Source: Acidobacteriota bacterium (lineage in GTDB: Bacteria; Acidobacteriota; Blastocatellia; UBA7656). Taken from it: a stretch of DNA of 64,000 bases. Shown piece after piece: positions 55,920-64,000 of this stretch (positions are counted from its first letter, which is position 1; every line of letters begins with the position of its first letter). A program made the translations under genes and the position numbers. The stretch is taken from NCBI GenBank assembly GCA_040754075.1, contig JBFMDH010000005.1, positions 124,001 to 188,000 on the forward strand, given 5' to 3'. The notes beneath the pieces are model-generated. The model was not told where the DNA came from. It saw only the letters and a list, made by a program, of their open reading frames with translations, and did not search any database.

Positions 55920-56668
55920 AAACTCTCGGACTCCTTGATGTGAAACAGATACGGTAAATCCCTCGCATAATACACGAGCGCCAGCAAGCACGCCCATTGA
56001 ATTGCCGTAAGTCCGCCAAACGCCACCGCCGGTTTAATGAAATCTATCAACAGACGAAATCCCATATAACCGACCATAAACAATTTGAAGGGGTCGCCTT
56101 CGCGATGGGCGTGTTGTGACAGGCGATAAATCCAAAAGCCTAGCAACAACAAAAACCCCGCTTCATAAAGTTGAGTCGGATGCCTGCTTACCCCATCACC
56201 GAAATCAATACCCGTTGGTAAAGCGGTTGCGATGCCATAGGTTTCATCGCCCAAGCCTGAAAGAAAACAACCGATGCGTCCGATGGCGATGGCAAGCGTC
56301 AAGGGAATGGCAAACAAGTCGCCGGTGCGGCGCGTGATGCCGAGAATTTTTTTGGCGATTTCAACGGCGAGGAATCCGCCGAGGAGTCCGCCAACCACGG
56401 TTTTGCCTGCCATCAAATAAAATGGGTTGTTCCAGTTCTGCAAAGTGAGCGCGGGATTTTCCAACCAGTAGAGCAGTTTGCTGCCGAGCGCCGCGCCGAC
56501 CGCTGCGGCAACCACAATCCACAAACGATTGCTGCTGTCGAGATGGTCGCCCGTGTTTTTGCGCAAACGCAGGTAGATGCGAAAGCCGATGAAATAGGCG
56601 AGACTTTCAAAAATCCAGTGCGGGTGGATTTGCAGGGAAGCGATTTTAAAATAGACAGGAAAGGTCAT
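55916..56668 (-). CDS. prolipoprotein diacylglyceryl transferase-like membrane protein
   Basis: 250 residues with about seven membrane segments. The Lgt fold is indicated by GAALGSKLLYWLENP near residue 58, GRIGCFLSGLGDETYG near 130 and RHPTQLYEAGFLLLLGFW near 160. Canonical Lgt transfers diacylglycerol from phosphatidylglycerol to lipoproteins; the conserved Arg and Tyr-Glu around HPTQLYE are present. The GRIGCFLSG loop differs from the usual GRIGCFLNGC form, so this may be a paralogue with an altered lipid substrate. It heads the operon with the Tes-like enzyme. A second, orthodox Lgt may exist elsewhere in the genome. Confidence 0.8.
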   Translation of the reverse strand: MTFPVYFKIASLQIHPHWIFESLAYFIGFRIYLRLRKNTGDHLDSSNRLWIVVAAAVGAALGSKLLYWLENPALTLQNWNNPFYLMAGKTVVGGLLGGFLAVEIAKKILGITRRTGDLFAIPLTLAIAIGRIGCFLSGLGDETYGIATALPTGIDFGDGVSRHPTQLYEAGFLLLLGFWIYRLSQHAHREGDPFKLFMVGYMGFRLLIDFIKPAVAFGGLTAIQWACLLALVYYARDLPYLFHIKESESL

Positions 56669-56753
56669 GCCGGGAGATGTAAAGGTACATTGATTGAATC
56701 AGTTTGCAGTGATTCAAAATAAATTGATGATTAGCTTTTGCATGAATTGAAAA

Positions 56754-56866
56754 TTGATTTCCGCATCTTCTGCGTCCACCTCCGTGTCCTCTGCGGTTTT
56801 ACTTTCATGAGTAAATTAACCGCAGAGGATACAGAGTTAGACACTGAGAACGCAGAGCATTTCCAG
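56754..56866. repeat. CGCAGAG-type heptad inverted repeat, locus G
   Basis: CCTCTGCGGTT at 56788-56798 is the exact reverse complement of AACCGCAGAGG at 56818-56828, and similarity continues outward. Read in one sense the words are CGCAGAG, GACACGG, AGGTGGA, CGCAGAA; in the other CGCAGAG, GATACAG, AGTTAGA, CACTGAG. The block lies between the Lgt-like gene start and the stop of the TPR gene. Confidence 0.8.
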
Positions 56867-56877
56867 TTGGTGGCTGC

Positions 56878-58575
56878 TTAACGCCCTTGCGCCTGTTTCA
56901 AATAATCCTGTGCCTCGGCAACTTCTTTTATGCCGGCGTCGGCTTTCGACCAAATCTTCAAAAGCTTGGAATAGGCTGTGGTAGCCGCTTTGGTGTCGCC
57001 GCTCTGATCGGCGGCGCGCGCCGCGCCGATGAGTGAACGAACGCGATTGGGTTGTCGGGCAAGCGCCACCGAAAATGCCTGCGCCGCTTCTTTCGGGCGA
57101 TTCGCTCGCAGCAGGATTTCGCCATACAGTTCATGCGACGGTTTGATCAGCGAAGGCGGACCCGATGGCGGCGACATATCTTCTTCCAAGGCGGTTGCCC
57201 GTTTCATCAACTCGATTGCCTGTTCGTGCGCGCCTTTCATCGAAGCGGCAAAGGCGCGCACTTCGAGTTGCATAATCTCAATGCTTTTTGCCTGTTGCCC
57301 GTTAAATAGTTTTGCGACTTCGGCGAGTTCCGCCGCGTTTCTTTCCGCCTCATCGGTTTTATTCATCGCCGCTGCCGCAAGCCCATTGATAAAGGTCGTC
57401 AAATAACGGAAACGTTGCGCCGTGGGTCTAACGGTTTTCGCATCACTTGAACCCATCGTGTGACCTGCGTGTTCACCGGATGCGGGCGCAGGGGTCGCGG
57501 CTTTTGCAGTCGATTTTGGCATGGCGTCAAATATTTGTTTGGCATCGCTCCAACGCTCGGTGCCGACAATCAAATCCGCCGACATGGTCACATAATTGTT
57601 TTCGTAATAATTCGGGCGCATATCGTTTTCATAATTTGATTTGCGCATGCTTTCGCGCATGACTTCCATAGTCTCTTCGGCTTTTTTGTAGCGCCCCTGT
57701 TCAAGGTAGGCATAATTCAACCAGTGGAGGCTGTGATAATCGCGCAAGTAAATCGGCAGATTTTTGCGCTTCACCCAGACATCAGAAGCTTCCCACGCCG
57801 ATTCGTTCGAGGTGGCGACATTATCCCACATGCCGAGTTGCACGAAGATATGCGAAGGCATATGGCGGGCGTGCGATGATTCGGGGGCGATTTGCGCGTA
57901 GCGATATGCCGCAGGCAAGGCGAGGATGGCGTGTTCCGGGTCATCGAATGCATGAATGATGAAATGCGCCGCGCCCGGATGATTGGGATTTTTTTGATAG
58001 ACTTCCAGAGCGATGGCTCCGGCTTTCATCTGTCGCGCATAGCCTTTATCACCGGCGCGCACGGTGCCAAGCAGCGACAGCGAATAAAAAATTGCTGCCT
58101 CAGAATCTTTCGGATAGTCATTGTAAATTTTTTCCATCGCCGCCGCGTAAGCTTTATCGCGTGTGAGTTTGTCGCCTTCGCCGTAAAGCGCGCGCGCCGC
58201 GCCGATGAAAGCGCGTTCTTTATCGGTCAGATTTTTCGCATCTTGCAATTTGGTTAGCACTTTGCGTCCCGATTCAGTGTCCTGTTCAGACCACAGCGGA
58301 TGGTTATGCGCCATGGCTTCGCCCCAGTAACCCATCATAAAATCGGGTTCGATTTTCGTAGCGGCGCGAAACGCTTCGAGGGCTTCTTCAAACCAGAAGG
58401 AATGCAATGCCGCGACGCCGCGAATGAAATGTTTCTGGGCTTCGGGGGATTTCGCAGAAGTTGGAAAATCAACACTGCCAAGCGTCGCCTGTTGGGCGTT
58501 GGTTTGCGAAGTCAAACTCAACGTCACCAGCAAGGCAACCATCAAGGTGATTGAGCGAAAGTGTTTGATAAGCAT
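56878..58575 (-). CDS. secreted tetratricopeptide repeat protein
   Basis: 565 residues with a signal peptide (LMVALLVTLSLTSQTNAQ). TPR-like helices run through the chain, first AQKHFIRGVAALHSFWFEEALEAF near residue 45. The middle has HPGAAHFIIHAFDDPEHA and HARHMPSHIFVQLGMWD, a histidine-rich motif known in this TPR family (HxxxH...HMPSHIF) that may bind metal. The C-terminal part is again helical (QAFSVALARQPNRVRSLIGAARAA). Such proteins are common in Acidobacteria and Bacteroidetes with unknown role. It appears monocistronic. Confidence 0.83.
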   Translation of the reverse strand: MLIKHFRSITLMVALLVTLSLTSQTNAQQATLGSVDFPTSAKSPEAQKHFIRGVAALHSFWFEEALEAFRAATKIEPDFMMGYWGEAMAHNHPLWSEQDTESGRKVLTKLQDAKNLTDKERAFIGAARALYGEGDKLTRDKAYAAAMEKIYNDYPKDSEAAIFYSLSLLGTVRAGDKGYARQMKAGAIALEVYQKNPNHPGAAHFIIHAFDDPEHAILALPAAYRYAQIAPESSHARHMPSHIFVQLGMWDNVATSNESAWEASDVWVKRKNLPIYLRDYHSLHWLNYAYLEQGRYKKAEETMEVMRESMRKSNYENDMRPNYYENNYVTMSADLIVGTERWSDAKQIFDAMPKSTAKAATPAPASGEHAGHTMGSSDAKTVRPTAQRFRYLTTFINGLAAAAMNKTDEAERNAAELAEVAKLFNGQQAKSIEIMQLEVRAFAASMKGAHEQAIELMKRATALEEDMSPPSGPPSLIKPSHELYGEILLRANRPKEAAQAFSVALARQPNRVRSLIGAARAADQSGDTKAATTAYSKLLKIWSKADAGIKEVAEAQDYLKQAQGR

Positions 58576-58834
58576 AAGACCTCCGGTGCTGGAATATTTA
58601 GCGGGTGAAGCGGTGATTGTACGCCCGCCCGCAGGTAAGAGACAACTGCTTGATAGCTTGTCTCAACAGTCAAAGCCGGGTTACGTTTTCGACAAGTTAA
58701 AGAGTGGCTCGCCTGCACAGGATGAAAATTTATCTTCCCGAAGATAGCCTTATCTTTTCATTGCAGACAGCATGACTTTATCGAACCGGTTTTAACCCAT
58801 CTTTTTCATTAACGCCTCATCTCGGTCAGATCAT
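58576..58834. other. intergenic, one small palindrome
   Basis: About 260 bases between two genes on the minus strand. ATCTTC-CC-GAAGAT at 58732-58745 is a short palindrome that could act in termination for the gene ending at 58835. No gene is supported. Confidence 0.4.
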
Positions 58835-59986
58835 TTATCGATTAAACACAGGCGTCCATCCTTCTTCAAATGTGGTTCCCATCATGAGGCTGATGACTTC
58901 GCCGTAATTAGGGGTGGCGTTATTGGCTTTCAAAAATTGCTGGTACATTTCCCATTGAGCTTTGCTGATTTGTTCGTTGATTTGTCGCTTGTTCTCTTCT
59001 TCAGCCATCGCCAGCAAATCGGCTTCAACCTGCGGCGAAAATTTCGGCAAGGCTTGGCGCGTCGCTTCATCGGCATCATTTAAAATTCTTTGCAAAGGGA
59101 TGTGCGAATAGAGCGCCAGCCATCCCGCGTAACGACAGGCGGCGTCTTCGGAACGCAGGAGCGCCAGAAGCCCTATGAAACTGGCTTCCGATTCGGTCGC
59201 GTAACCCGCCAGGTGTCCCCATTCGTGCGCTAAGGTAAAGGCGCGGTCGAGCGGATGAAAACCTCTGGCGACGATAGTTTCAAATCCGAAAGGATTCAAA
59301 AATCCGCTGATGCCGGTCGATTCGAGATATTTGTCAAACAGGGTTGCTTTGGGCTTTGCAAGCGTGAGGTTAGAAGTTCTGCCCAAGGCTTTCAGCAAGG
59401 CGTCATACGAAGGTTGAAGGCGACGCAGCCACTCGCGGTCATCGGGGAAAGCGGTTTGGTGAGCTTTATCGACTTCGGCGTTGGCTTGTTCAATGCACAG
59501 GCGAGCGAGTCTGAGTGCCGCGTCTTTATTGATGCGGTCATCGTGGTAATCAAGTTTTTGACTGAGCGGCTGGCGCGCATAGTTAAAGCCCCAGAGCAAT
59601 TGAAAGAGCAAAAAAATCACTGCCGCAAAAACCATTGTGTTGATCAGCAATCTCGCAGCCGTTTTTAAACGCCTTCCCTTCCCGGCTTTCACCAGACGAA
59701 CCATCCACCACGCGGGCGCGCCGAAAATGACTGCGACAATCAACAAATCATAAATCGCAAACGGCAGGAGGTTGGTGACGGGTGTAACGAATGATTGCAA
59801 GCGCGGATAAAACCCGTTTGCATAAACGCGGTCAACGAAGGCTACAGGCAACTGAAAAACCGTAAGTAAAATTGCGACCATAACGACAGCAATTTTTAAA
59901 ATCGTTTTTGCCGAAAGTTGCTCTTTGCGAAACACAAAACGTCGCGCCTTTGCGGGTTTAAGTTCTTCTACCGTTGATTTGCTCAT
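58835..59986 (-). CDS. DUF3810 membrane protein with zinc-peptidase motif
   Basis: 383 residues. Three membrane segments lie in the first 140 residues (KIAVVMVAILLTVFQLPV, AIYDLLIVAVIFGAPAWWM, NTMVFAAVIFLLFQLLWGF). The globular part carries FTLAHEWGHLAGY near residue 250 with the HExxH zinc motif, and ATESEASFIGLLALL shortly after with the third ligand glutamate. This is the DUF3810 family, thought to be membrane metallopeptidases on the strength of these residues. Its substrate is unknown. It is divergent from the transporter gene. Confidence 0.85.
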   Translation of the reverse strand: MSKSTVEELKPAKARRFVFRKEQLSAKTILKIAVVMVAILLTVFQLPVAFVDRVYANGFYPRLQSFVTPVTNLLPFAIYDLLIVAVIFGAPAWWMVRLVKAGKGRRLKTAARLLINTMVFAAVIFLLFQLLWGFNYARQPLSQKLDYHDDRINKDAALRLARLCIEQANAEVDKAHQTAFPDDREWLRRLQPSYDALLKALGRTSNLTLAKPKATLFDKYLESTGISGFLNPFGFETIVARGFHPLDRAFTLAHEWGHLAGYATESEASFIGLLALLRSEDAACRYAGWLALYSHIPLQRILNDADEATRQALPKFSPQVEADLLAMAEEENKRQINEQISKAQWEMYQQFLKANNATPNYGEVISLMMGTTFEEGWTPVFNR

Positions 59987-60341
59987 GCAGTTTCTATTTG
60001 GGTGTTAAAAAATTCATACTATGAGATGTCGCTATCGGTTCTACAAAATCGTGAATTGAATATTTTGCGGTTGTGCCGCTCGAAAAAAAATGCGCCGGCG
60101 ACAGGGATTCACCTTTTATCATTCATCAAGGCTTACCAGGTACGAAAGAACCATTTTCATCTGCAAATCCGCAATCTGCAATCTGCAATTGGTCGGGTTG
60201 CCGCCGCTTTCCGTGCTAAGATAGAATGCCGCTGCCCAAACTGCCTACGACCCGGCGTACAATCGCGGAACCCAACGCATCAGAAGTTGTAGGTCGCGGG
60301 GCACATTCCCGCTGCAAAAATCAAAACGAGGTCTAAATATT
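59987..60341. other. divergent intergenic region with a heptad array
   Basis: About 355 bases containing promoters for two divergent genes. CTGCAAATCCGCAATCTGCAATCTGCAATTGG (positions 60161-60192) reads in 7-base words (GCAATCT, GCAATCT, GCAATTG), a single-arm relative of the inverted arrays elsewhere. No gene is supported. Confidence 0.55.
60161..60192. repeat. heptad array, single arm, locus H
   Basis: Tandem 7-base words GCAATCT, GCAATCT, GCAATTG preceded by GCAAATC. No inverted partner was found nearby, unlike other loci. Confidence 0.6.
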
Positions 60342-62150
60342 ATGGCAACAAATACCCAAATAGAACCGTCCATTCACACCGGTGCTGATATGGAAAAGCA
60401 CCCGCCGGGACTTTACGCACTGTTTGCGACAGAGATGTGGGAGCGTTTCAGTTTTTATTCGATGCTCGCGCTCTTTACCCTTTATATGCAGGACTCAAAA
60501 CAAGGTTTCAGTTGGACTCCCGCGCAAGCAACAGGACTTTATGCAAACTATCTGGCATTCGTCTATGCCAGTCCGCTGGTTGGCGGTTGGCTTGCCGATA
60601 AAAAGCTTGGCTATCGAAAAGCGGTAATGATTGGCGGCTTATTTTTTATCGCAGGACACGCACTATTAGCGATTCCAACTTTATGGGCGGTTTACGCAGC
60701 ACTTTCATGTTTGGTCATCGGTAATGGCTTCTTCAAACCGAATGTATCAACGATGGTCGGCAACCTTTACCCGGAAGGCAGCCATTTAAAAGACCGTGCT
60801 TATAATATTTTTTATATGGGAATCAATATTGGTGCCGCCTCAGCGCCCATTGTAATGGAAATCGTCAAAGCCAAATTCGGATTCCACCCAGCGTTCACCG
60901 TAGCAGCTTTCGGAATGGTCATTTCAGTTGCCATTCTCTGGAAGTATAAAAATATTGTTGAAGACCCAGCTATGCTGAAAGTGCGTCAAGCAGGAAAGCC
61001 GGTCGTTGATGAAAATACTCCTAAACGGGCTATTGATATGGTGCCTGACTGGAAGCGGATCGGCGCACTTGTTGTCGTCTTTCTCATTGTTATTGTCTTC
61101 TGGATGATCTTCCATCAAAACGGTTCAACACTCACTTACTGGGCAGATGACAATACAGAATGGAATGTTTCCGGCACCATTTCAAATGCCATCAATCCGG
61201 GGTGGATTGTTATATTGACCTTTCCGCTGGTGTGGTTCTGGAAATGGCTTGACAAAAAAGGCAAAGAACCTTCAACACCTACAAAAATTGCAATTGGAAT
61301 GCTGCTGACAGGCGTATCGTTTTCTATCATGTACGCAGCAGCCAAACAGGGCGAAGCCAAAGAAGTGCGACCTGATATGTATGCTTCGGGGAGGTTCAGA
61401 ATCACCGAACGCGCACTTGATAGTTTGAAAACGGATGGTATTCCTGAAGAGATTTTGCAAAAGCTTGCAACAGCAAAAGACGTAGAGGAAAAATTCATCG
61501 TTAAGGATAAGAAATTTGCTACCGATAAATCCTTTTCAGCCGCCTTTGAAACTATCAAATATGACCTGAAATCCGATGGGCTACCTGATGATGTTTGGGG
61601 AAAGTTGAAGGATGCAAAAATTGAAGATGGGGAAATCAGCGGAGATGGTAAATTTGCTTCGGCGCTTGAAACCGCAATACAAAAGCTGCAAGACGAAAAT
61701 GTGCCTGGTGGCGTTTTAGACAAAATACGTGGCTACAAAAACAAAACCTTTACCGCTCAAGAAAAGCTTCTGGACGGAATTAAAAAAGCGGTGGGCAGTA
61801 ATCAAGCTGACAAATTTGAAGCGGCGCTTTTGAATCGCGCCTATATTTTCAGGGTTTCCTGGTTCTGGTTGATTCTCGCTTATGCGGTGATTTCACTTGG
61901 CGAATTGATGCTGTCGCCGATGGGGTTATCATTGGTGTCGAAAGTTGCGCCGCTTAGAGTGCGTGGGTTGATGATGGGCGGCTGGTTTGTCGCCACGGCA
62001 ATCGGCAACAAGCTCACGGCAATCGGTGTTTTCTGGACAATCTGGAAACAATCCTCGTTCTTCATCGTCCTGGCTTGTATGGCTTTCGTAATGGCTGTCG
62101 TGCTGGCGTTTCTTTTGAAGCCGTTGAAGAAAGCCATGCCCGGCGTGTAA
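60342..62150 (+). CDS. proton-dependent oligopeptide transporter (POT/PTR2) with large central insertion
   Basis: 602 residues, longer than the usual bacterial POT length of about 450-500. The transporter parts are clear: FATEMWERFSFYSMLALFTLYM near residue 28, the PTR2 signature YNIFYMGINIGAASAPIVME near 150, and the C-terminal ISLGELMLSPMGLSLVSKVAP near 512. Residues about 345-498 are an extra polar segment with three related units (LKTDGIPEEILQKL, LKSDGLPDDVWGKLKD, LQDENVPGGVLDKIRG). They are predicted helical and would sit in a loop between transmembrane helices. Di- and tripeptide import with protons is expected. The insertion role is unknown. AACGAGG lies upstream of the start. Confidence 0.88.
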   Translation: MATNTQIEPSIHTGADMEKHPPGLYALFATEMWERFSFYSMLALFTLYMQDSKQGFSWTPAQATGLYANYLAFVYASPLVGGWLADKKLGYRKAVMIGGLFFIAGHALLAIPTLWAVYAALSCLVIGNGFFKPNVSTMVGNLYPEGSHLKDRAYNIFYMGINIGAASAPIVMEIVKAKFGFHPAFTVAAFGMVISVAILWKYKNIVEDPAMLKVRQAGKPVVDENTPKRAIDMVPDWKRIGALVVVFLIVIVFWMIFHQNGSTLTYWADDNTEWNVSGTISNAINPGWIVILTFPLVWFWKWLDKKGKEPSTPTKIAIGMLLTGVSFSIMYAAAKQGEAKEVRPDMYASGRFRITERALDSLKTDGIPEEILQKLATAKDVEEKFIVKDKKFATDKSFSAAFETIKYDLKSDGLPDDVWGKLKDAKIEDGEISGDGKFASALETAIQKLQDENVPGGVLDKIRGYKNKTFTAQEKLLDGIKKAVGSNQADKFEAALLNRAYIFRVSWFWLILAYAVISLGELMLSPMGLSLVSKVAPLRVRGLMMGGWFVATAIGNKLTAIGVFWTIWKQSSFFIVLACMAFVMAVVLAFLLKPLKKAMPGV

Positions 62151-62271
62151 GCGCAAGTAAAACGTAAGAAGTAAACGGCAAAAGTGAAGCGGCAAACTTC
62201 AAGCAAGTGGATTTTGCTACCCGGCTTTTGCCTTTTTGTTTGGTCATCCGAATTTTCAGGGAGAAGAAATA

Positions 62272-64000
62272 ATGAATCAGCCTCTGGCGCAAAAAACTTC
62301 GATTTTACTGGTCATTTTACTGCTTGCGAGTTCAACTACACTAACGTTCGCGCAGCAGAAACCCAATGCTAAAACCTCCGCTCCAACAGCAAGCACGGCG
62401 AAATTTAATCTCACCATTGATAACATTATGCGCGGCAATGAATTCGTCGGCTATGAACCGCGCGCCATTCGCTGGTCGGGCGATAAACTCTATTTTCAAT
62501 GGAAACAATATAACGACGGGCGCGATAAAGATTTTGACACTTACATGGTCAATGCCGATGGCAGCGGGCTTCGTAAACTCACGGAAGCCGAAGCCAAACT
62601 TGCGCCACCCATCGGCGGCGTCGATTCCAAAGACAAACGCTTGACGCTTTACACCAACGCCGGCGACATCTATCTTTACGACCACAAAACCGGCGAGCGC
62701 AAACAGATCACCGACACCACCGACAACGAATCGAACGCGCGCTTTACCGCAGATGAAAAGAGCATCTACTTCACGCGCTCGAATAACCTTTTCGTCATGG
62801 CGCTTGATTCGGGTTCGCTCGTACAGATGACCAACATCGTCGCGGCAGGCGGCGCAGCGCCACCGGTTGCCGGCGGTTTTGGCGGCGGACGCGGCGGCGG
62901 TGGCGCACAAGCGCAACGCGACGGCGCCGGGCGCGGCACAGAAAGCCAGGAGTTCATCAAAAAAGAAGAGCGCGACCTGCTGGACATTACACGCCGTCGC
63001 GCCCAGCGTCGCGAAGAAGACGAAGCGCGACGCAAACGCGACAACCCGCGTAAACCCTTTCAACTCGCGCAAACCCAATCGGTCGCCAGCCTGCAACTTT
63101 CGCCCGACGCGAAATCGGTGATTGCCGCGATCAGCGAACAGGGCACAGGCGCGCGCAATACCCTGGTGCCGAATTATGTGACCGAATCGGGCTACACCGA
63201 AGACATCCCTTCGCGTAACAACGTCGGTGACACGCAAAACCGCAATCGCCTGGTCATCATCGATGTCACAACCGGCGACAGCAAATGGGTCGACCACGGA
63301 CAGAAACTTATCGCAGGCGGTGAAGCCAAACCCGATACGCAAAGCGAGGCAGAGAGCGATTCAATAGAAGAAGCATCAGACGCGCCCGCCGCTTCACAAC
63401 AAGGGCGCAGTGCGGCTGCAAATGATCGCGACGTGCAACTCTTTCAAGCCCTGTGGTCAGATGATGGCACCAAAGCCGTGATGATGGCGCGTTCTGCCGA
63501 CAACAAAGACAAATGGATTTTCGCGCTCGACACTGCGACCGGCAAAACCCGTGTGATTACCACAGACCACGACGACGCCTGGATCAACGGTCCCGGCGCG
63601 TTTACCCTCGGTTGGCTCAAAGATAACCAGCGCATCTATTTTCAATCCGAGCGCGACGGTTATTCACATCTCTACACCGTAAACTATGACGGCTCGAACC
63701 TGAAACAACTCACCTCCGGCAGATGGGAAGTTACAGGGTTGCAACTTGCCAATGACAAATCGAAGTTTTATCTCACGACCAGCGAAGCGCATCCCGGCGA
63801 GCGCCACTTCTATACGATGAGCGTGGATGGCGGCGAACGCGCAAAAATCACGTCAATGCCGGGCGGCAACGCAGCGACGCTGTCACGCGATGAAAGCAAA
63901 ATCGCTCTGGTCTATTCATTCAGCAACAAACCGCCCGAACTTTTGGTGATGGATAATCGCGCCGGCTCAGAAGCGAAAAAAATCACCTCGTCACCTGCGC
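62272..64000 (+). CDS. S9 family (dipeptidyl peptidase IV-like) peptidase, N-terminal part
   Basis: At least 576 codons, running off the right edge. The start has AGGGAGAAG upstream. A signal peptide is seen (TSILLVILLLASSTTLTFAQ). Blade repeats of the type PRAIRWSGDKLYFQWKQ, YMVNADGSGLRKLTEAEA, IYLYDHKTGERKQITD and SHLYTVNYDGSNLKQLTSG form the N-terminal propeller of DPP-IV-like prolyl oligopeptidases. A glycine-rich, low-complexity insertion lies near residue 205, and an Arg/Glu-rich stretch follows (RRRAQRREEDEARRKRD). The catalytic alpha/beta-hydrolase part, with its serine, is outside the window. Secreted peptidase activity is therefore likely but not shown here. Confidence 0.82.
   Translation, partial: MNQPLAQKTSILLVILLLASSTTLTFAQQKPNAKTSAPTASTAKFNLTIDNIMRGNEFVGYEPRAIRWSGDKLYFQWKQYNDGRDKDFDTYMVNADGSGLRKLTEAEAKLAPPIGGVDSKDKRLTLYTNAGDIYLYDHKTGERKQITDTTDNESNARFTADEKSIYFTRSNNLFVMALDSGSLVQMTNIVAAGGAAPPVAGGFGGGRGGGGAQAQRDGAGRGTESQEFIKKEERDLLDITRRRAQRREEDEARRKRDNPRKPFQLAQTQSVASLQLSPDAKSVIAAISEQGTGARNTLVPNYVTESGYTEDIPSRNNVGDTQNRNRLVIIDVTTGDSKWVDHGQKLIAGGEAKPDTQSEAESDSIEEASDAPAASQQGRSAAANDRDVQLFQALWSDDGTKAVMMARSADNKDKWIFALDTATGKTRVITTDHDDAWINGPGAFTLGWLKDNQRIYFQSERDGYSHLYTVNYDGSNLKQLTSGRWEVTGLQLANDKSKFYLTTSEAHPGERHFYTMSVDGGERAKITSMPGGNAATLSRDESKIALVYSFSNKPPELLVMDNRAGSEAKKITSSPA

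Overview
The window looks like chromosomal DNA of an uncultured Acidobacteriota, probably class Blastocatellia. This is inferred from gene content, not from a marker gene. Pointers are the ECF sigma factor followed by a Ser/Thr kinase with C-terminal PD40 propellers, many secreted beta-propeller, TPR and TIG proteins, a small secreted protein of a type common in Acidobacteria, and a radical SAM protein resembling tetraether/membrane-spanning lipid synthases. No rRNA, CRISPR array or prophage was seen; there is one tRNA gene and one intact insertion sequence.

Layout. 1-4.1 kb: a partial secreted esterase-like gene, a DUF4350 protein, a metallo-beta-lactamase-fold hydrolase and a small secreted protein. 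4.3-11.1 kb: one 2269-residue gene fusing a TamB-like protein to POTRA domains and an Omp85 barrel. 11.4-21.5 kb: a Tat-exported Gfo/Idh/MocA oxidoreductase, an Ada-AlkA/Ogt alkylation-repair operon, a DUF1080 protein, a quinone oxidoreductase, Uma2 and YjbR proteins, a zinc alcohol dehydrogenase, a 3D-domain cell-wall protein with a long structured leader, and an RRM/RGG RNA-binding protein. 21.8-28.7 kb is accessory: an NHL propeller joined to an M23-like domain, two secreted proteins of unknown role, an intact IS630 element, a very short Tat-signal protein, a truncated methyltransferase and a 12-G tract. 28.7-34.6 kb: ATP sulfurylase, tRNA-Ser(UGA), a zinc ribbon protein, family 4 uracil-DNA glycosylase, an MFS exporter and a TPR protein. 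34.9-42.2 kb: korA-korB, a secreted BNR propeller, sucC, and a hicAB toxin-antitoxin pair flanked by a 36-bp duplication of the sucC 3' end. 42.3-49.5 kb: FG-GAP and delta-60 repeat proteins with nearly identical 3' ends, then ECF sigma and kinase. 49.6-54.1 kb: three small secreted proteins, a macrodomain protein and a PQQ-type sugar dehydrogenase. 54.1-60 kb: an overlapping operon of Lgt-like protein, Tes-like radical SAM protein and a small membrane protein, then a TPR protein and a DUF3810 protein. 60.3-64 kb: a POT peptide transporter with a large insertion and a partial S9 peptidase.

How the genes fit together. KorAB interconverts 2-oxoglutarate and succinyl-CoA and SucC acts on succinyl-CoA, so these are adjacent steps of the TCA cycle. 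The AlkA fusion, Ogt and the uracil-DNA glycosylase are base-repair functions. The TamB-BamA fusion, Lgt-like protein and Tes-like enzyme concern envelope proteins and lipids. Many intergenic gaps hold repeats built from degenerate 7-bp words arranged as inverted repeats (near 16.5, 36.75, 37.9, 40.3-40.4, 46.4-46.6, 56.8 and 60.2 kb), some touching start or stop codons. They are the clearest signal not explained by genes.
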